64,000 bases of DNA from Teredinibacter haidensis. GTDB lineage: Bacteria > Pseudomonadota > Gammaproteobacteria > Pseudomonadales > Cellvibrionaceae. The stretch's first letter is position 1, and every line of letters starts with the position of its first letter. This document shows, one piece after another, positions 29,501-38,107 of this stretch. A program made the position numbers and the translations under genes. The stretch is taken from assembly GCF_014211975.1 (NCBI RefSeq), contig NZ_CP060084.1:1240001-1304000 (forward strand), read 5' to 3'. Under the pieces are notes generated by a model. That model ran no database searches, had not been told where the DNA came from, and worked only from the letters and a program-made list of their open reading frames with translations.

Positions 29501-30040
29501 CTGGAACAGCACTTTCAATGAGTTGGGCCAGCCATTTGAATTACAGCTATCTAGGAGAGAAATAACGGCCTCTTCAAAAACAGTATTGGTATCTTCAACC
29601 ATTGCAGGGGCAGTTCCAGCGCGGCTCATTAGCGGCATTTGCTGGGTTAAACTGCGACAAAATCCATCAATCGTCAGGATTTTTAGACGGAAGGGCATTT
29701 CCTCAAGATGCCAATTCAAACGGTCATTATTGTCCGCAGCTGCTTTGGCATAACGCATTAAGTTTGCGTGATGAGGATCCTCGATTAAACCAATATCGTT
29801 TTGGCTTAGTATTTGTGCTTCTTTTAAAGCGCCAAGAATGCGCTCACTCATCTCTTCAGCGGCTTTACGGGTAAAGGTAATGCATAAAATTTCTTCTGGC
29901 TGTTTGCAGGTGGCGAGCAGGCTTAAAACTCTCAGGCTTAACAATCCCGTTTTCCCGGACCCTGCAGGAGCTGAAACGGCAAAGGATTGCTGGGTATCCA
30001 GTACGGCTTCGCGCACGGCTTTATCGATTGGCGAAGTCAT
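26579..30040 (-). CDS. UvrD/Rep-family helicase-nuclease (AddA/RecB-like)
   Basis: A 1153-residue SF1A helicase. Walker A is 'SAPAGSGKTGLLSLR' near residue 23; Walker B is 'ILIDEFQDTSHSQ'; later motifs include 'VDLSVNFRSTSTIIDWVN', 'ILTMHKSKGLEFDSVFLP' and 'RLLYVACTRAKKRLYLS'. The C-terminus carries a nuclease-type motif 'RWIVDYKSS' (D…DYK), as in AddA. With the downstream partner it likely resects double-strand breaks for RecA, like AddAB. Its start overlaps the end of the upstream partner gene by 4 bp. Confidence 0.88.
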   Translation of the reverse strand: MTSPIDKAVREAVLDTQQSFAVSAPAGSGKTGLLSLRVLSLLATCKQPEEILCITFTRKAAEEMSERILGALKEAQILSQNDIGLIEDPHHANLMRYAKAAADNNDRLNWHLEEMPFRLKILTIDGFCRSLTQQMPLMSRAGTAPAMVEDTNTVFEEAVISLLDSCNSNGWPNSLKVLFQHLGGDLDRLARLLMAMLQTRDQWLPLIYSIKSVDDSKLEVVQEWLESNLSLWAEELLHELADDLQLYEGELCELLDFAGTHLQNDKPDSISTALSGVHGFPVDTTPQIAIKEFWQPFANIALTATEQFIKRVDKRHGFPTGDKETKAEYSDKKTRYLALLKLFAEKPTVRENLASIQQFVSLTYSPQQWRVLSALIELLPLLTAHLKLVFQKNGNADFVEIAECAREALGGFNDITELALKLDYQLNHILIDEFQDTSHSQLQLLQLLTREWDSTAGKTLFIVGDGMQSCYGFRNANVGIFLDVRKHGLEGKELNAVDLSVNFRSTSTIIDWVNHSFDSAFPKKDNISLGAVRYTPSHAFTQIPETDSSSYVQCRGFIDQPNREQEAIAIAEEIVDLKSSYPEDSIAILVRGRGHLSEILPALHDRDIAYSAVDIDPLLSRPCIQNILALTLVLENPADNASWLTLLRSPWCGVDNVDLYSLFNPLESTIEYSLLNKMKLADSSGQLKAEGKAVFRRLQTSINSALTLRERRPMAELVESAWIELGGPETLKNKSEIKDIGTFLRLLSKYAPLGRMTEKQSFMNALEKLFAQPESSAGAVQILTMHKSKGLEFDSVFLPSLDKQGKADTADLLNWHERLNTKGELDLLISPISASDAADRDPLTLLISREAKRRKELEETRLLYVACTRAKKRLYLSCNVKPAKDDALKPPSSSSMVSKLWPVIQRQIQLFESTVENESTELDVQQVERTYIRRLPLNYSGDKPQSTDIDKWKPAIFDNTEIQVIEDFKGASNAPLAIAVGIVLHRILQNIHREGYAQWQSRSPDTLSPFWQAQLEQNGLGQSAAQQGVAILSSTLPLLLSDSKAAWLLDNRHTDSQCEYRLCYGKPARYAILDRTFVDAKGIRWIVDYKSSIPAEGENIETFILREKASYQPQLTHYQKLMQGLDQTTPALTVHGYRTALYFPRIGELAEYT

Positions 30041-32760
30041 TTAGAATCCTTTTGTTTGCTAGGCTCATCGTGCGCTGCGGGCAAAATGTGTTCGTAGTGA
30101 CGCAATAATGAAGGGTTGTGGTTGATACAGGCGGTATAACCGCTGGCGAGCTGTTGGGTATAAAACTCCAGTTGTTCTTTCCACCAGGCCAGAGCGTCGT
30201 CCCACTGTGCTGGCAATTGATAGCGATTGAGCTGTGCTGCAGTGGAGATACCCGGAATGGATAATTCGGTATCGCTAATTCCACTGTAGGAACACCGGCG
30301 AGCGTTGAGTTCAAAGTAACTGATACCCGCCATATTTACTGGATCGCCTGCGAACAAATAAAGGGGTAATTGAGGATCTAAAATAGGCTTCTTCTGTAAA
30401 TGTGACACGGAGGGCTTGCCTGTTTTGTAATCAATCACCAATTGCTTGTCGTTAATGATATCGATTCTGTCGACGCGTAATGAATAACGATACTGTGCAA
30501 TGTTTACGCTAATGGGAGCTTCAACTGCGGCAACCTTAAACGGAGGGCGTTCGCAATCGGCCACGACCGCATTTAACGCGATATTGCAGAGCTGTTCTTT
30601 TGTTAGCGCTATAAGGTCTGCGTTAAGGTTAAGATTGTGGCGTTTTACTTGTGCTGAAACCGCACGATCAAATTCTTTTTCAAAGGTACATAATCTTTCT
30701 TGTGCAGATACGTTTTCAGCAGATGCTTTTGAAGGGTATAGCCCCCAGAATGCCGCCAGTATTTGATGCAGGATAGAGCCGCGTACAAATGCTGGAATAC
30801 CGTAACAGGGCTGTTGTTCAGCCTGAATACCCAGGCGGTAGTTGGCGAACGCATAAAATGGATTGGCGATAAAAAGCTGTAAATGATATGCACCGCCAGC
30901 GATAGTATCACCGGGTGTTAATGGTGGGCCGTAGCTGGTATCCACCACGTCAGCATTTATATCTTTTTCCACCATTTGAAGGATATGGGTATCGACCACG
31001 TTACGCTCGGGCAATTCGCTAAGTTGATCTGATATAGCCATAGAGAGCAGTGGGCTGGGGGAGCAGGCTTCGTCGTTATCATTTTTCTGGTGGTAACTAA
31101 AGATTAGGTTTTCACTGGCATTTTCGTAGCTGTGCAATAATTTCCGCGCGTATTCAAGCTCTCTCTCCGATGTTGAGCGAGGTGTTTTGACCTGTTTTTG
31201 GAGGCCGTAGGGCAGAAGGCTGTTAGGTTGTGGTGCCGAAGGAAAATTGCTTTCCGTTAACGATATAACGCGACAATGTTTAAATTGAATCCCGGCACCT
31301 TCCATCAAACCCAATATCTGAATTGGGCAATCGAGCTTTTGCATATGGAATGATGTTTTTTCACAGAGCCATTGTAGAAGAGACATAAATTGCGTGAGGT
31401 TGATCGGCTTTTTGTGCTCTAAAAGTACTGCGTAGCGATCTGATGTAGATAGCACCTCAAGAAATGTCTGGGTAGCTTGGTATTCGCGGCTGTTTAGCGT
31501 TCTGTTACCCGGCCAACCCGCAGCCTCCAATAGTTTCGGTAATAGTGCTTTCCATTCGACAAAGGTTTGAGACTTAGTCTTTTGTTTTAGCGTGCTTATG
31601 AACCGAATAAGATATTCGCTATCTGCTGTATTTGTCGCGGTTACGCTGGCTTCGGTATCGGCTGCTCGTGTATCGGCTTTCTGTAGTGTATCGATGTAAA
31701 GACTCAGCGTAACTTTGTGAGTCAACAGTTGTGTTAACGCACTTTGCGCGAGGAGTCGCGTTTCACTTAAGCCGTTACCCCAGAAGCTGGATAAATTCAG
31801 TTTCTGCAACCGGCTCGCCTCCAATTGAAATTCGGAGAATGAGAAGAGTTCGAACAGTGAGCCGATAATAGGTTCTTCGATAAGGCTTGAACTGACGGAA
31901 ATATCAAAGGGAACAGCGGCGGCATCGCGCTCATTGCCACAGACATACGCCGGATCGAACACGCGATTGAACAGCGATGAAACCCGTTGGTGAACGTCCG
32001 ATAGGTTGGTTACGACAACGGCTATTTGTTCATTTTCCTTAAGCTCGGGCAAAAGCGCTTTGCACCACTGGGCTGCGGCTTCAACTTCTTCAGAAAAAGA
32101 AGAAAAAGCCTGCACGGGTATACCCGTATGCAAATCAGGCTTGTTCGAGACGTCTTTTATCCCTTGTGTTGAGACCAAAGACAGCGTGTCTCGCCAAAGG
32201 GGGCTTAGCTCTGCGAAGCCATGAAGACGAATCTCACCCTCAATTCTTATGGCCGACTGATCGGCCGCGGCTTTAAGTAATTGGATGGCGTCGTCTTTTA
32301 CTAGCCAGCGATTACTCTGCAGTTTGGCATTTAGTCTTTCAATACAGGCCAATAGAAATTGTGTTTCCTGGTCATTGGCTAGCGAAAGCTGGTTTGTGGG
32401 AATACCCCAGTGGACTATCAAACTCCGTGCTTGCTTGAGTTGTTCGACCAGAGGCCTTGAATGAATGAGTGACTCAATTGAAATGCCAAGCTCTAAGAGT
32501 TGTTGCCGGAAAGTGGGATCATTTAATAACTCATCCCAAAGGAATAGCTCTTCCTGATCAGACATTAAACGCTTATCGGTATTGGGGAAGCAGGAATCCT
32601 GAAGTTCAAGCCATATTTCCTGAAACCAGCGCTCCAAACTTGCTATGGAGGGGGCAACAGACACCGGTAGGCGGGTATGCGTTATGTATTGTTGGAGTAG
32701 ATACCGTTGTTGTCGCTCATTTGCTGTAAGAATGAGTGATTCCTCTATTGCGCTGCTCAT
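30037..32760 (-). CDS. PD-(D/E)XK nuclease family DNA repair protein (AddB-like)
   Basis: A 907-residue partner of the helicase gene. The C-terminal nuclease domain shows 'RVDRIDIINDKQLVIDYKTG', i.e. the D-(x)n-DYK catalytic core. The N-terminus ('LILTANERQQRYL') resembles a degraded helicase fold without an intact Walker A, as seen in this family. The ATGA-type overlap with the helicase gene implies one operon and probably one complex. Confidence 0.85.
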   Translation of the reverse strand: MSSAIEESLILTANERQQRYLLQQYITHTRLPVSVAPSIASLERWFQEIWLELQDSCFPNTDKRLMSDQEELFLWDELLNDPTFRQQLLELGISIESLIHSRPLVEQLKQARSLIVHWGIPTNQLSLANDQETQFLLACIERLNAKLQSNRWLVKDDAIQLLKAAADQSAIRIEGEIRLHGFAELSPLWRDTLSLVSTQGIKDVSNKPDLHTGIPVQAFSSFSEEVEAAAQWCKALLPELKENEQIAVVVTNLSDVHQRVSSLFNRVFDPAYVCGNERDAAAVPFDISVSSSLIEEPIIGSLFELFSFSEFQLEASRLQKLNLSSFWGNGLSETRLLAQSALTQLLTHKVTLSLYIDTLQKADTRAADTEASVTATNTADSEYLIRFISTLKQKTKSQTFVEWKALLPKLLEAAGWPGNRTLNSREYQATQTFLEVLSTSDRYAVLLEHKKPINLTQFMSLLQWLCEKTSFHMQKLDCPIQILGLMEGAGIQFKHCRVISLTESNFPSAPQPNSLLPYGLQKQVKTPRSTSERELEYARKLLHSYENASENLIFSYHQKNDNDEACSPSPLLSMAISDQLSELPERNVVDTHILQMVEKDINADVVDTSYGPPLTPGDTIAGGAYHLQLFIANPFYAFANYRLGIQAEQQPCYGIPAFVRGSILHQILAAFWGLYPSKASAENVSAQERLCTFEKEFDRAVSAQVKRHNLNLNADLIALTKEQLCNIALNAVVADCERPPFKVAAVEAPISVNIAQYRYSLRVDRIDIINDKQLVIDYKTGKPSVSHLQKKPILDPQLPLYLFAGDPVNMAGISYFELNARRCSYSGISDTELSIPGISTAAQLNRYQLPAQWDDALAWWKEQLEFYTQQLASGYTACINHNPSLLRHYEHILPAAHDEPSKQKDSK

Positions 32761-33140
32761 ATTGCCTTTTTTCGACCTAAGTGAATGCTTTCGCGGTTTA
32801 TACCTAAAGGGTATTAAATAAAGTTGTTTATTTCTAAGTTGTATGGCCCGTCAAATCGTGACGATAAGCGCCAATAAAAAGTTTGATTTATGTCAGTTGT
32901 GTTACTACAGGGCTTTCAGCGTAAGTAGCGACTAACGTTTTATGCACACGGGGCTTACTCTCTGTAGAAATCTACGTCAGATTGTCGAAATTACGTTCTT
33001 TTCTGCCGGGGAATACTACAAAAACTCTCTAACATATTGAAAAATAAAGGAATTAATTTAGTGGTTATATTTTGATCGATCTGTGTTCTTCTGAGTATTT
33101 ATGGGCGTCATGGCGTTTTGCACAAAGACTGTCCACTAAG

Positions 33141-33163
33141 TTATCCACAGGAAATGTGGACAA
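33141..33163. promoter_or_regulatory. Inverted pair of DnaA-box-like sites
   Basis: TTATCCACA at 33141–33149 equals the consensus DnaA box. TGTGGACAA at 33155–33163 is an inverted near-consensus copy, five bases away. Only two sites are seen and there is no AT-rich unwinding cluster, so this is more likely a DnaA titration/regulatory site or coincidence than an origin. Confidence 0.35.
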
Positions 33164-33437
33164 CATAGGTTGGTGAAATGACACCCAGGGAAACATCTTT
33201 GTCATATTTAGGTTTTCGCCGCTTAGAATATTTTCTTTTAACGTTAGGGACAATTATTATCGTCCTTTTCAAGCCTTTCTGACGTTAGCAGGATGGGCTT
33301 TGGATCGAGCGCGCTTTCATAGACAAATCGATGATGCTGTGAGGTCTTTAGCCTGATGAGGTGGCACGTCATGGTTGGTTGAGGTGCTCAGTATAGCTTT
33401 AGTAAAAGTCACTAAGCGCTGTTTGGCTGCTTTCTAG

Positions 33438-33563
33438 TCAGGCAGAAACATCCCCGATAAGCCTCTAAAGGGTAATATCAAACGGATCCTGAGCGGCTTA
33501 GGGAATACGGCTAGCTTCATGCGCTGGGCACAGGCTAGCAGAGTTGGGCAGCTGCGTCAGTAA
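33438..33563 (+). pseudogene. Possible C-terminal gene remnant
   Basis: A 41-codon open frame without a start codon ends at TAA 33561. Its translation (…'GNIKRILSGLGNTASFMRW'…) looks protein-like, and short coherent pieces in other frames lie just upstream. It may be the tail of a decayed gene; I do not recognise the family. Confidence 0.3.
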
Positions 33564-33892
33564 GTCTATAACAGTGATTGAATATCGCCATTATTATGCG
33601 TTTACTCGTTTAATACTCGTGCCTCTTTGTAAGGGCTCTCGATTATCTGTCGTCCACTTTAGTACTGATACGGCCAATTTCCATGACACTTATTGTCCGA
33701 ATACTTTCGGACCTTCAATAAACACTATTCGGTTCTACTGTATTACGCGGTTCGCTCAGTCAATAAAATATTCTGCGATGAATAAAATTGGATTTATTCG
33801 GTAGCGCAGGTGAGGGGATAGCAATGGAGATGAATAAGCTTGGCAATAGGTTGACCCACGACCAGATAGTAACAAAATAAGTAGGGGGGCAT

Positions 33893-33930
33893 AAAAAAAG
33901 CCCGGCGTTTCTGGGGGAGAGCGCCGGGCC
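33893..33930 (-). terminator. Strong rho-independent terminator (reverse strand)
   Basis: GCCCGGCG and CGCCGGGC make a perfect 8-bp GC stem, followed on the reverse strand by seven T. No ordinary gene ends here, so it implies a short reverse-strand transcript. Confidence 0.85.
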
Positions 33931-33986
33931 AGGACCATTAGGAGTGAAACATTAAGGGCTATGCCCTCAACAAGCTACAAGTAGCT

Positions 33987-34055
33987 CTACCAGCAGCGCA
34001 GACACTTGGGGGGGATGTGTGCCACCGGTATTAATAAGTATCGGTTATTTTTCAT
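33987..34055 (-). CDS. Possible 22-residue peptide with CxxCW end
   Basis: The frame reads MKNNRYLLIPVAHIPPKCLR followed by CW and a TAG. GTGGA lies 5 bases before the ATG, giving a usable ribosome site. The C-terminal KCLRCW is unusual for a random frame. It could be a leader peptide, a small regulatory protein or a modified-peptide precursor. No family is recognised and no modifying enzyme is adjacent. Confidence 0.4.
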   Translation of the reverse strand: MKNNRYLLIPVAHIPPKCLRCW

Positions 34056-34295
34056 TTTATTCCACTTTCCCGGCTTTGTATTTTTAAAACATTTCTTAAT
34101 AGAAAGTGGGTCAAATTAATCTCAATGCTATATATTTTTACTTGCCTAATTTAAAAAACGCTATTTTACTCACTTAAATGCTTAGTGATCGTAAAGGTTC
34201 TATTGTTTATAAGCGCTCAATGCGTTACCCGCTCGCATGCGGGTGCTGACGGTATAAACGATAAATTTGTTGACCGCCCCTAATAGTCAAATACT

Positions 34296-34628
34296 TTAGT
34301 CAACCTCAAATAAGTTTGCTACTGGAGGTATCGCTTGCTGCAATTGTTTTGCCGTTGAGGTTCTTGGAAACCATATTTCAATATTATTTTGTATATGACG
34401 GAGGTTCAATTTGCTCGATTGAAAGGCGATAGTGACGGGTTCATAGGTCATGGTGTGATCGGAAACGCTCAGTTTCGCCAGTTCATTTAATTCACCAAAA
34501 ATTGTGGTGATTAAATCGAATATACAATCTTTTCTGTGAATCTTACTGGTTTCCCAGTATGCAGTCGTAAGTGCACTTGAAAGCTCTTCCAAATTATGTA
34601 CTGCGTCAGCTACGGATGTTCTGTTCAT
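34296..34628 (-). CDS. Hypothetical protein
   Basis: About 110 residues from ATG 34628 (MNRTSVADAVHNLEEL…), which has AGG about 9–11 bases upstream. The frame extends to GTG 34670, less likely. The protein is soluble, largely helical at the N-terminus, without recognised domain. It lies just upstream of the candidate small-RNA region on the same strand. Confidence 0.55.
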   Translation of the reverse strand: MNRTSVADAVHNLEELSSALTTAYWETSKIHRKDCIFDLITTIFGELNELAKLSVSDHTMTYEPVTIAFQSSKLNLRHIQNNIEIWFPRTSTAKQLQQAIPPVANLFEVD

Positions 34629-34697
34629 GTTGTTAATACCTGCAGTTATCGATCTCTTTAGTATAGACACATGATAATTTTTTATTCTAAGGTCGAT

Positions 34698-35561
34698 CTA
34701 TTCATTCTGTCTAATCAGGCCTTCCTGTGCGGCCGAGAGAATAAGTTTACCGCCTTTGGTGTATACGTGGCTGTAGGCGAATCCGCGCGCACTCCCGGCC
34801 CACGGGCTGGTGCTGTGGCAGAGTAGCCAGTCATCTGCTCGAAAATCATCTGAATGAAACCACATGGCGTGGTCGATGCTGGCGGGAAAAATCTTGCCCG
34901 AATAAATGGATATACCGTGGGGGAGAAGCGTTGTTGCCAACAATCCCAAGTCGGAGGCAAAGGCGAGCGTACATAAATGTTGGATCTTGTTGTCACCGAG
35001 GGGTTTGCGCGTTTTTATCCAAAAATAGGCATCGGCAGGACGTGAATCGCAGGATTGAAACAACTCCTCATCGATGGGAAGCAAATCAAAGGGGTTGTGC
35101 GTTTCGTGCCCCAAGTCCGGCGCTGGTAGTGGGCTTTTTCCCGAAGGTGGTGTTCGACGCTCTAGAATTTCTTCGGGCATAGGAATATTGGCAGGAAAAG
35201 GCGTTTGATGATGAAAGCCTTCTTCTGGGTGGTGGAAAGAGGCTGACATATTAAAGATGGGCCGACCAAACTGACGCGCGACGACGCGACGACTGATGAT
35301 GGACCTCCCATCTCTTACCTTTTCAACATCGTAAATCACCGGCACATCACTTTTGCCCGCACGTAGAAAATAGGCATGTAAAGAATGGGGAAGGGCGATG
35401 CTGCGGGCCTTGTCCTGCGTGAGATGGCAGGCGAGGAGAGCCTGGCCCAAGACCTGCCCACCAAACAGTGTTCCTTTGAAGTTTTCCCTGTGGTGGCGGC
35501 TACGGAAAAGGTTGGTGTCGAGCGTTTCTAGATCTAGGATGTCGTCTAAGGCTGAGTGCAT
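34698..35561 (-). CDS. tesB: Acyl-CoA thioesterase II
   Basis: A 287-residue double hot-dog thioesterase that hydrolyses acyl-CoAs to fatty acid and CoA. The catalytic triad of the family is visible as Asp in 'DHAMWFH', Ser/Thr in 'LLCHSTSPWAG' and Gln in 'LSAAQEGLIR'. ATG 35561 with AAAGG upstream gives the normal length (E. coli 286); the open frame reaches 35615. The next gene starts divergently. Confidence 0.94.
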   Translation of the reverse strand: MHSALDDILDLETLDTNLFRSRHHRENFKGTLFGGQVLGQALLACHLTQDKARSIALPHSLHAYFLRAGKSDVPVIYDVEKVRDGRSIISRRVVARQFGRPIFNMSASFHHPEEGFHHQTPFPANIPMPEEILERRTPPSGKSPLPAPDLGHETHNPFDLLPIDEELFQSCDSRPADAYFWIKTRKPLGDNKIQHLCTLAFASDLGLLATTLLPHGISIYSGKIFPASIDHAMWFHSDDFRADDWLLCHSTSPWAGSARGFAYSHVYTKGGKLILSAAQEGLIRQNE

Positions 35562-35639
35562 GAGGGGGCCTTTAATAATTCTGTATTCTGCCGATACTCT
35601 AAGATGAATGATCATACACCTCTATCACGAGACGTTGAG

Positions 35640-36248
35640 ATGCTTTTTGCCCGCTTACTTTGCTTAACTCTGGTTGTGTTGATTTCAGCCTGCTCAACCA
35701 GCTATACCGCCAATAACTTCAGCCATGCGAAGCAATGGGTTCGCCTCGATAACAAGCATCAGCTTACCCGTAGTAACCAGTGGCGTTTGGCTCGGGACAC
35801 CTCTTTGTACTTAGCCAAACCGGTACTGCCAATGCAGGTCACCAGTGGAGTGCTGGCCTATAACCGGGCGCGATACTCCCTTCTGCAGTCGATGGAAAGC
35901 GCGTTATCGATTTATTACCCTTCACTGCAAGCATCTAGCGTTGATATGTCTATGGAAGAGGCGCTGATTGCTTCGCGGCTCAGTGGCAGCCGTATTCTTG
36001 TCTTCCCCAGGCTCCTGGAGTACCCGGATAGTGGGCCCAGCCACCAGTCCCGCGAGAAAATTATCGATGTATCACATGCCCATTTTCAGGTGCTGTTAGT
36101 TGATGTGTATACTGGCGAAATATTAGACACGGGCACCATCAGCAGTCGCAGTAGTATCCACAGTGCCAATAGCACAGCGGCCAATGAATTAATGGCGTCC
36201 GCGTCTAAACACTATGCCGCACAGTTGGCAGGGCTTAATCCGCAATAA
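35640..36248 (+). CDS. DUF4823-type lipoprotein
   Basis: From ATG 35640 the protein is 202 residues with a short lipoprotein signal ending 'VVLISAC' (Cys 18). The body ('WRLARDTSLYLAKPV', 'LIASRLSGSRILVFPRLLEY', 'FQVLLVDVYTGEILDTG') resembles DUF4823 lipoproteins, whose function is unknown. ATG 35604 in the same frame is an alternative start. It converges on the ETF-QO gene with a 1-bp gap. Confidence 0.75.
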   Translation: MLFARLLCLTLVVLISACSTSYTANNFSHAKQWVRLDNKHQLTRSNQWRLARDTSLYLAKPVLPMQVTSGVLAYNRARYSLLQSMESALSIYYPSLQASSVDMSMEEALIASRLSGSRILVFPRLLEYPDSGPSHQSREKIIDVSHAHFQVLLVDVYTGEILDTGTISSRSSIHSANSTAANELMASASKHYAAQLAGLNPQ

Positions 36249-36249
36249 T

Positions 36250-37875
36250 CTACATATTGGGGTAATTAGGGCCGCCGCCACCCTCCGGTGGTTGCCACTG
36301 AATATTTTGTTCCGGGTCTTTAATGTCGCAGGTTTTACAGTGAACGCAGTTCTGTGCATTTATTTGAAACTGTGGCTCTCCCGAATCATTTTCAATTACT
36401 TCGTAAACGCCTGCAGGACAGTAACGCTGAGCGGGCTCGTCAAACTCCGGTAGATTATAGCTTAACGGCAGCTTGGCATTTAACAGCTGTAAATGGCAAG
36501 GCTGATCTTCTTCGTGATTTGTGTTTGACAAATAGACAGAAGATAAACGATCGAAACTTAAAATATTGTCGTGTTTTGGGTATTCAATTTTTTTCGATTG
36601 TGCCGCCTTAATAAGCTGTTGGTGGTCGGGCGTTTTATCTTTTAATGTCCAAGGCAGACAGCCATTGAAAATATTGATATCCAAAAAGGCGTATGCAGAG
36701 CCCCAAAAATTTCCCCACCGGTGTTGTGCCGGTCCAAAGTTACGTTGTGCATAGAGTTCTTTGTAGGCCCATGATTGCGTAAAGGCTTTAGGGTATGCCG
36801 CAAGGCTCTCATTCTGCTGACCGTTAGCAATTGCAGTGGCAACCGTTTCTGCGGCGACCATGGCGGATTTCATCGCCGTATGCGTACCTTTAATTTTAGC
36901 GAAATTAAGGGTGCCGGCATCATCGCCGATCATAATTCCACCCGGAAACACCATCTCGGGTAAGGATTGAATGCCACCCTTAGTAATGGCGCGCGCGCCA
37001 TAAGCGATACGTTCGCCGCCAGTTAAATGTCGTGCTATTACTGGGTGATGTTTGTACCGTTGAAACTCTTCGAAGGGGTCCACATAAGGGTTGCTGTATG
37101 ACAAGTCTGTGATAAAACCGACGGCTACTTGCTGATCCTCCAGGTGATATAAAAAGCCACCGCCAGAGGAATCACTTTCGCTCAGCGGCCAACCTGCGGT
37201 ATGTATAACCCGTCCTGCTTGGTGTTGGCTCTGTGGTACTTTCCATAGTTCCTTAACACCTAAGCCGTAATGCTGCGGGCATTTTCCGCTGTCTAAGGAA
37301 TAGTGTGCAATAAGCTTCTGACCTAGGTGTCCTCGAGAGCCTTCAGCAAACAGGGTGTATTTCCCTCTTAACTCCATTCCCTGCAGAAAACTGTCCTTTT
37401 GAGCTCCATCGGCGGTAACACCCATGTCTCCCGTGATAATGCCAAGAACCGTATTATTGTTACCAAAAAGAATGTCGGCTGCGCTAAATCCAGGGAAAAC
37501 TTCTACACCCAAGGCCTCTGCCTGCTCGCATAACCAGCGGCATAAATTTCCCAGGCTGACAATATAATTGCCTTCGTTGTGCATGGTTTTCGGGGTCAGT
37601 ATCGAGGGGATTCTTTTGCTTCCAGTAGCGCTGCTGAGCAAAAAAATTTCGTCGCCAGATACCTTTGTGAATATTGGCGCCCCAAGCTCTTTCCAACTAG
37701 GGAACAGTTCGTTCAGGGCGCGAGGCTCTATTACGGCACCCGACAAAATGTGGCCACCCACTTCTGCACTTTTTTCAACAACGCACACACTAAGTTCAGA
37801 GTTGAGTTGCTTTAGTTTGCACGCGGCACTTAACCCGGCGGGTCCGGCGCCAATGATGACAGCATCGTATTCCAT
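36250..37875 (-). CDS. Electron transfer flavoprotein-ubiquinone oxidoreductase
   Basis: A 541-residue membrane-associated enzyme that passes electrons from reduced ETF to ubiquinone. The FAD-binding 'DAVIIGAGPAGLSAACKL' opens the protein, and the C-terminus holds the 4Fe-4S ligands ('CPAGVYEV', 'NCVHCKTCDIKDP'). ATG 37875 follows a GAGAG site; the frame extends five codons to GTG 37890. It is divergent from etfBA, its electron donor, across a 230-bp shared promoter region. Confidence 0.96.
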   Translation of the reverse strand: MEYDAVIIGAGPAGLSAACKLKQLNSELSVCVVEKSAEVGGHILSGAVIEPRALNELFPSWKELGAPIFTKVSGDEIFLLSSATGSKRIPSILTPKTMHNEGNYIVSLGNLCRWLCEQAEALGVEVFPGFSAADILFGNNNTVLGIITGDMGVTADGAQKDSFLQGMELRGKYTLFAEGSRGHLGQKLIAHYSLDSGKCPQHYGLGVKELWKVPQSQHQAGRVIHTAGWPLSESDSSGGGFLYHLEDQQVAVGFITDLSYSNPYVDPFEEFQRYKHHPVIARHLTGGERIAYGARAITKGGIQSLPEMVFPGGIMIGDDAGTLNFAKIKGTHTAMKSAMVAAETVATAIANGQQNESLAAYPKAFTQSWAYKELYAQRNFGPAQHRWGNFWGSAYAFLDINIFNGCLPWTLKDKTPDHQQLIKAAQSKKIEYPKHDNILSFDRLSSVYLSNTNHEEDQPCHLQLLNAKLPLSYNLPEFDEPAQRYCPAGVYEVIENDSGEPQFQINAQNCVHCKTCDIKDPEQNIQWQPPEGGGGPNYPNM

Positions 37876-38107
37876 GGACTCTCGTTCCACTTCGCACCCC
37901 TTATGTAGTTGATTTGTTCACTATAGCTATACAAATAATAGCTATATCGGCAGGTATTTCCGTTCGCTGCGTGTAACTTGCGCGCTCAATGTCTCGAAAT
38001 AGTCGTGGTTTATAGTTGTTTGGCCCGTGAGAATAGCATAGCCTTTAATGACCTTATCTAGTTTCAAAGAAAGATCCTTACGTGGAATAGCAGGAGCGTG
38101 AAAGAGT

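Larger units (their letters stand above)
33893..34060 (-). ncRNA. Candidate small RNA or short peptide mRNA
   Basis: Reading the reverse strand toward the terminator at 33893–33930, there are two more hairpins: AGCTAC/GTAGCT at 33973–33986 and AAGGGC/GCCCT at 33952–33970. Three stems ending in a T tract is the usual layout of a small RNA. The 5' end is not defined; the first ~70 bases contain the 22-codon frame listed next. Confidence 0.45.
32761..34295. other. 1.5-kb gene-poor region
   Basis: No ordinary gene is convincing here. It holds an inverted pair of DnaA-box-like sequences (33141–33163), a possible gene remnant (33438–33563), a strong reverse-strand terminator (33893–33930), a 22-codon reverse-strand frame (33987–34055), and a GC hairpin (34227–34244). 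Confidence 0.6.

Noticed and set aside
33100..33200. Replication origin
   Set aside because: Only two DnaA boxes, no AT-rich unwinding repeats, and no dnaA, gidA or dnaN nearby.
33544..33804. 86-codon ORF in the gene-poor gap
   Set aside because: No ribosome site and no recognisable protein features.
34210..34245. Stray gamma-like cassette head (TTATAAGCGCTC) and GC hairpin
   Set aside because: Only about a dozen bases match, with no R'' partner or attC arms; treated as coincidence.
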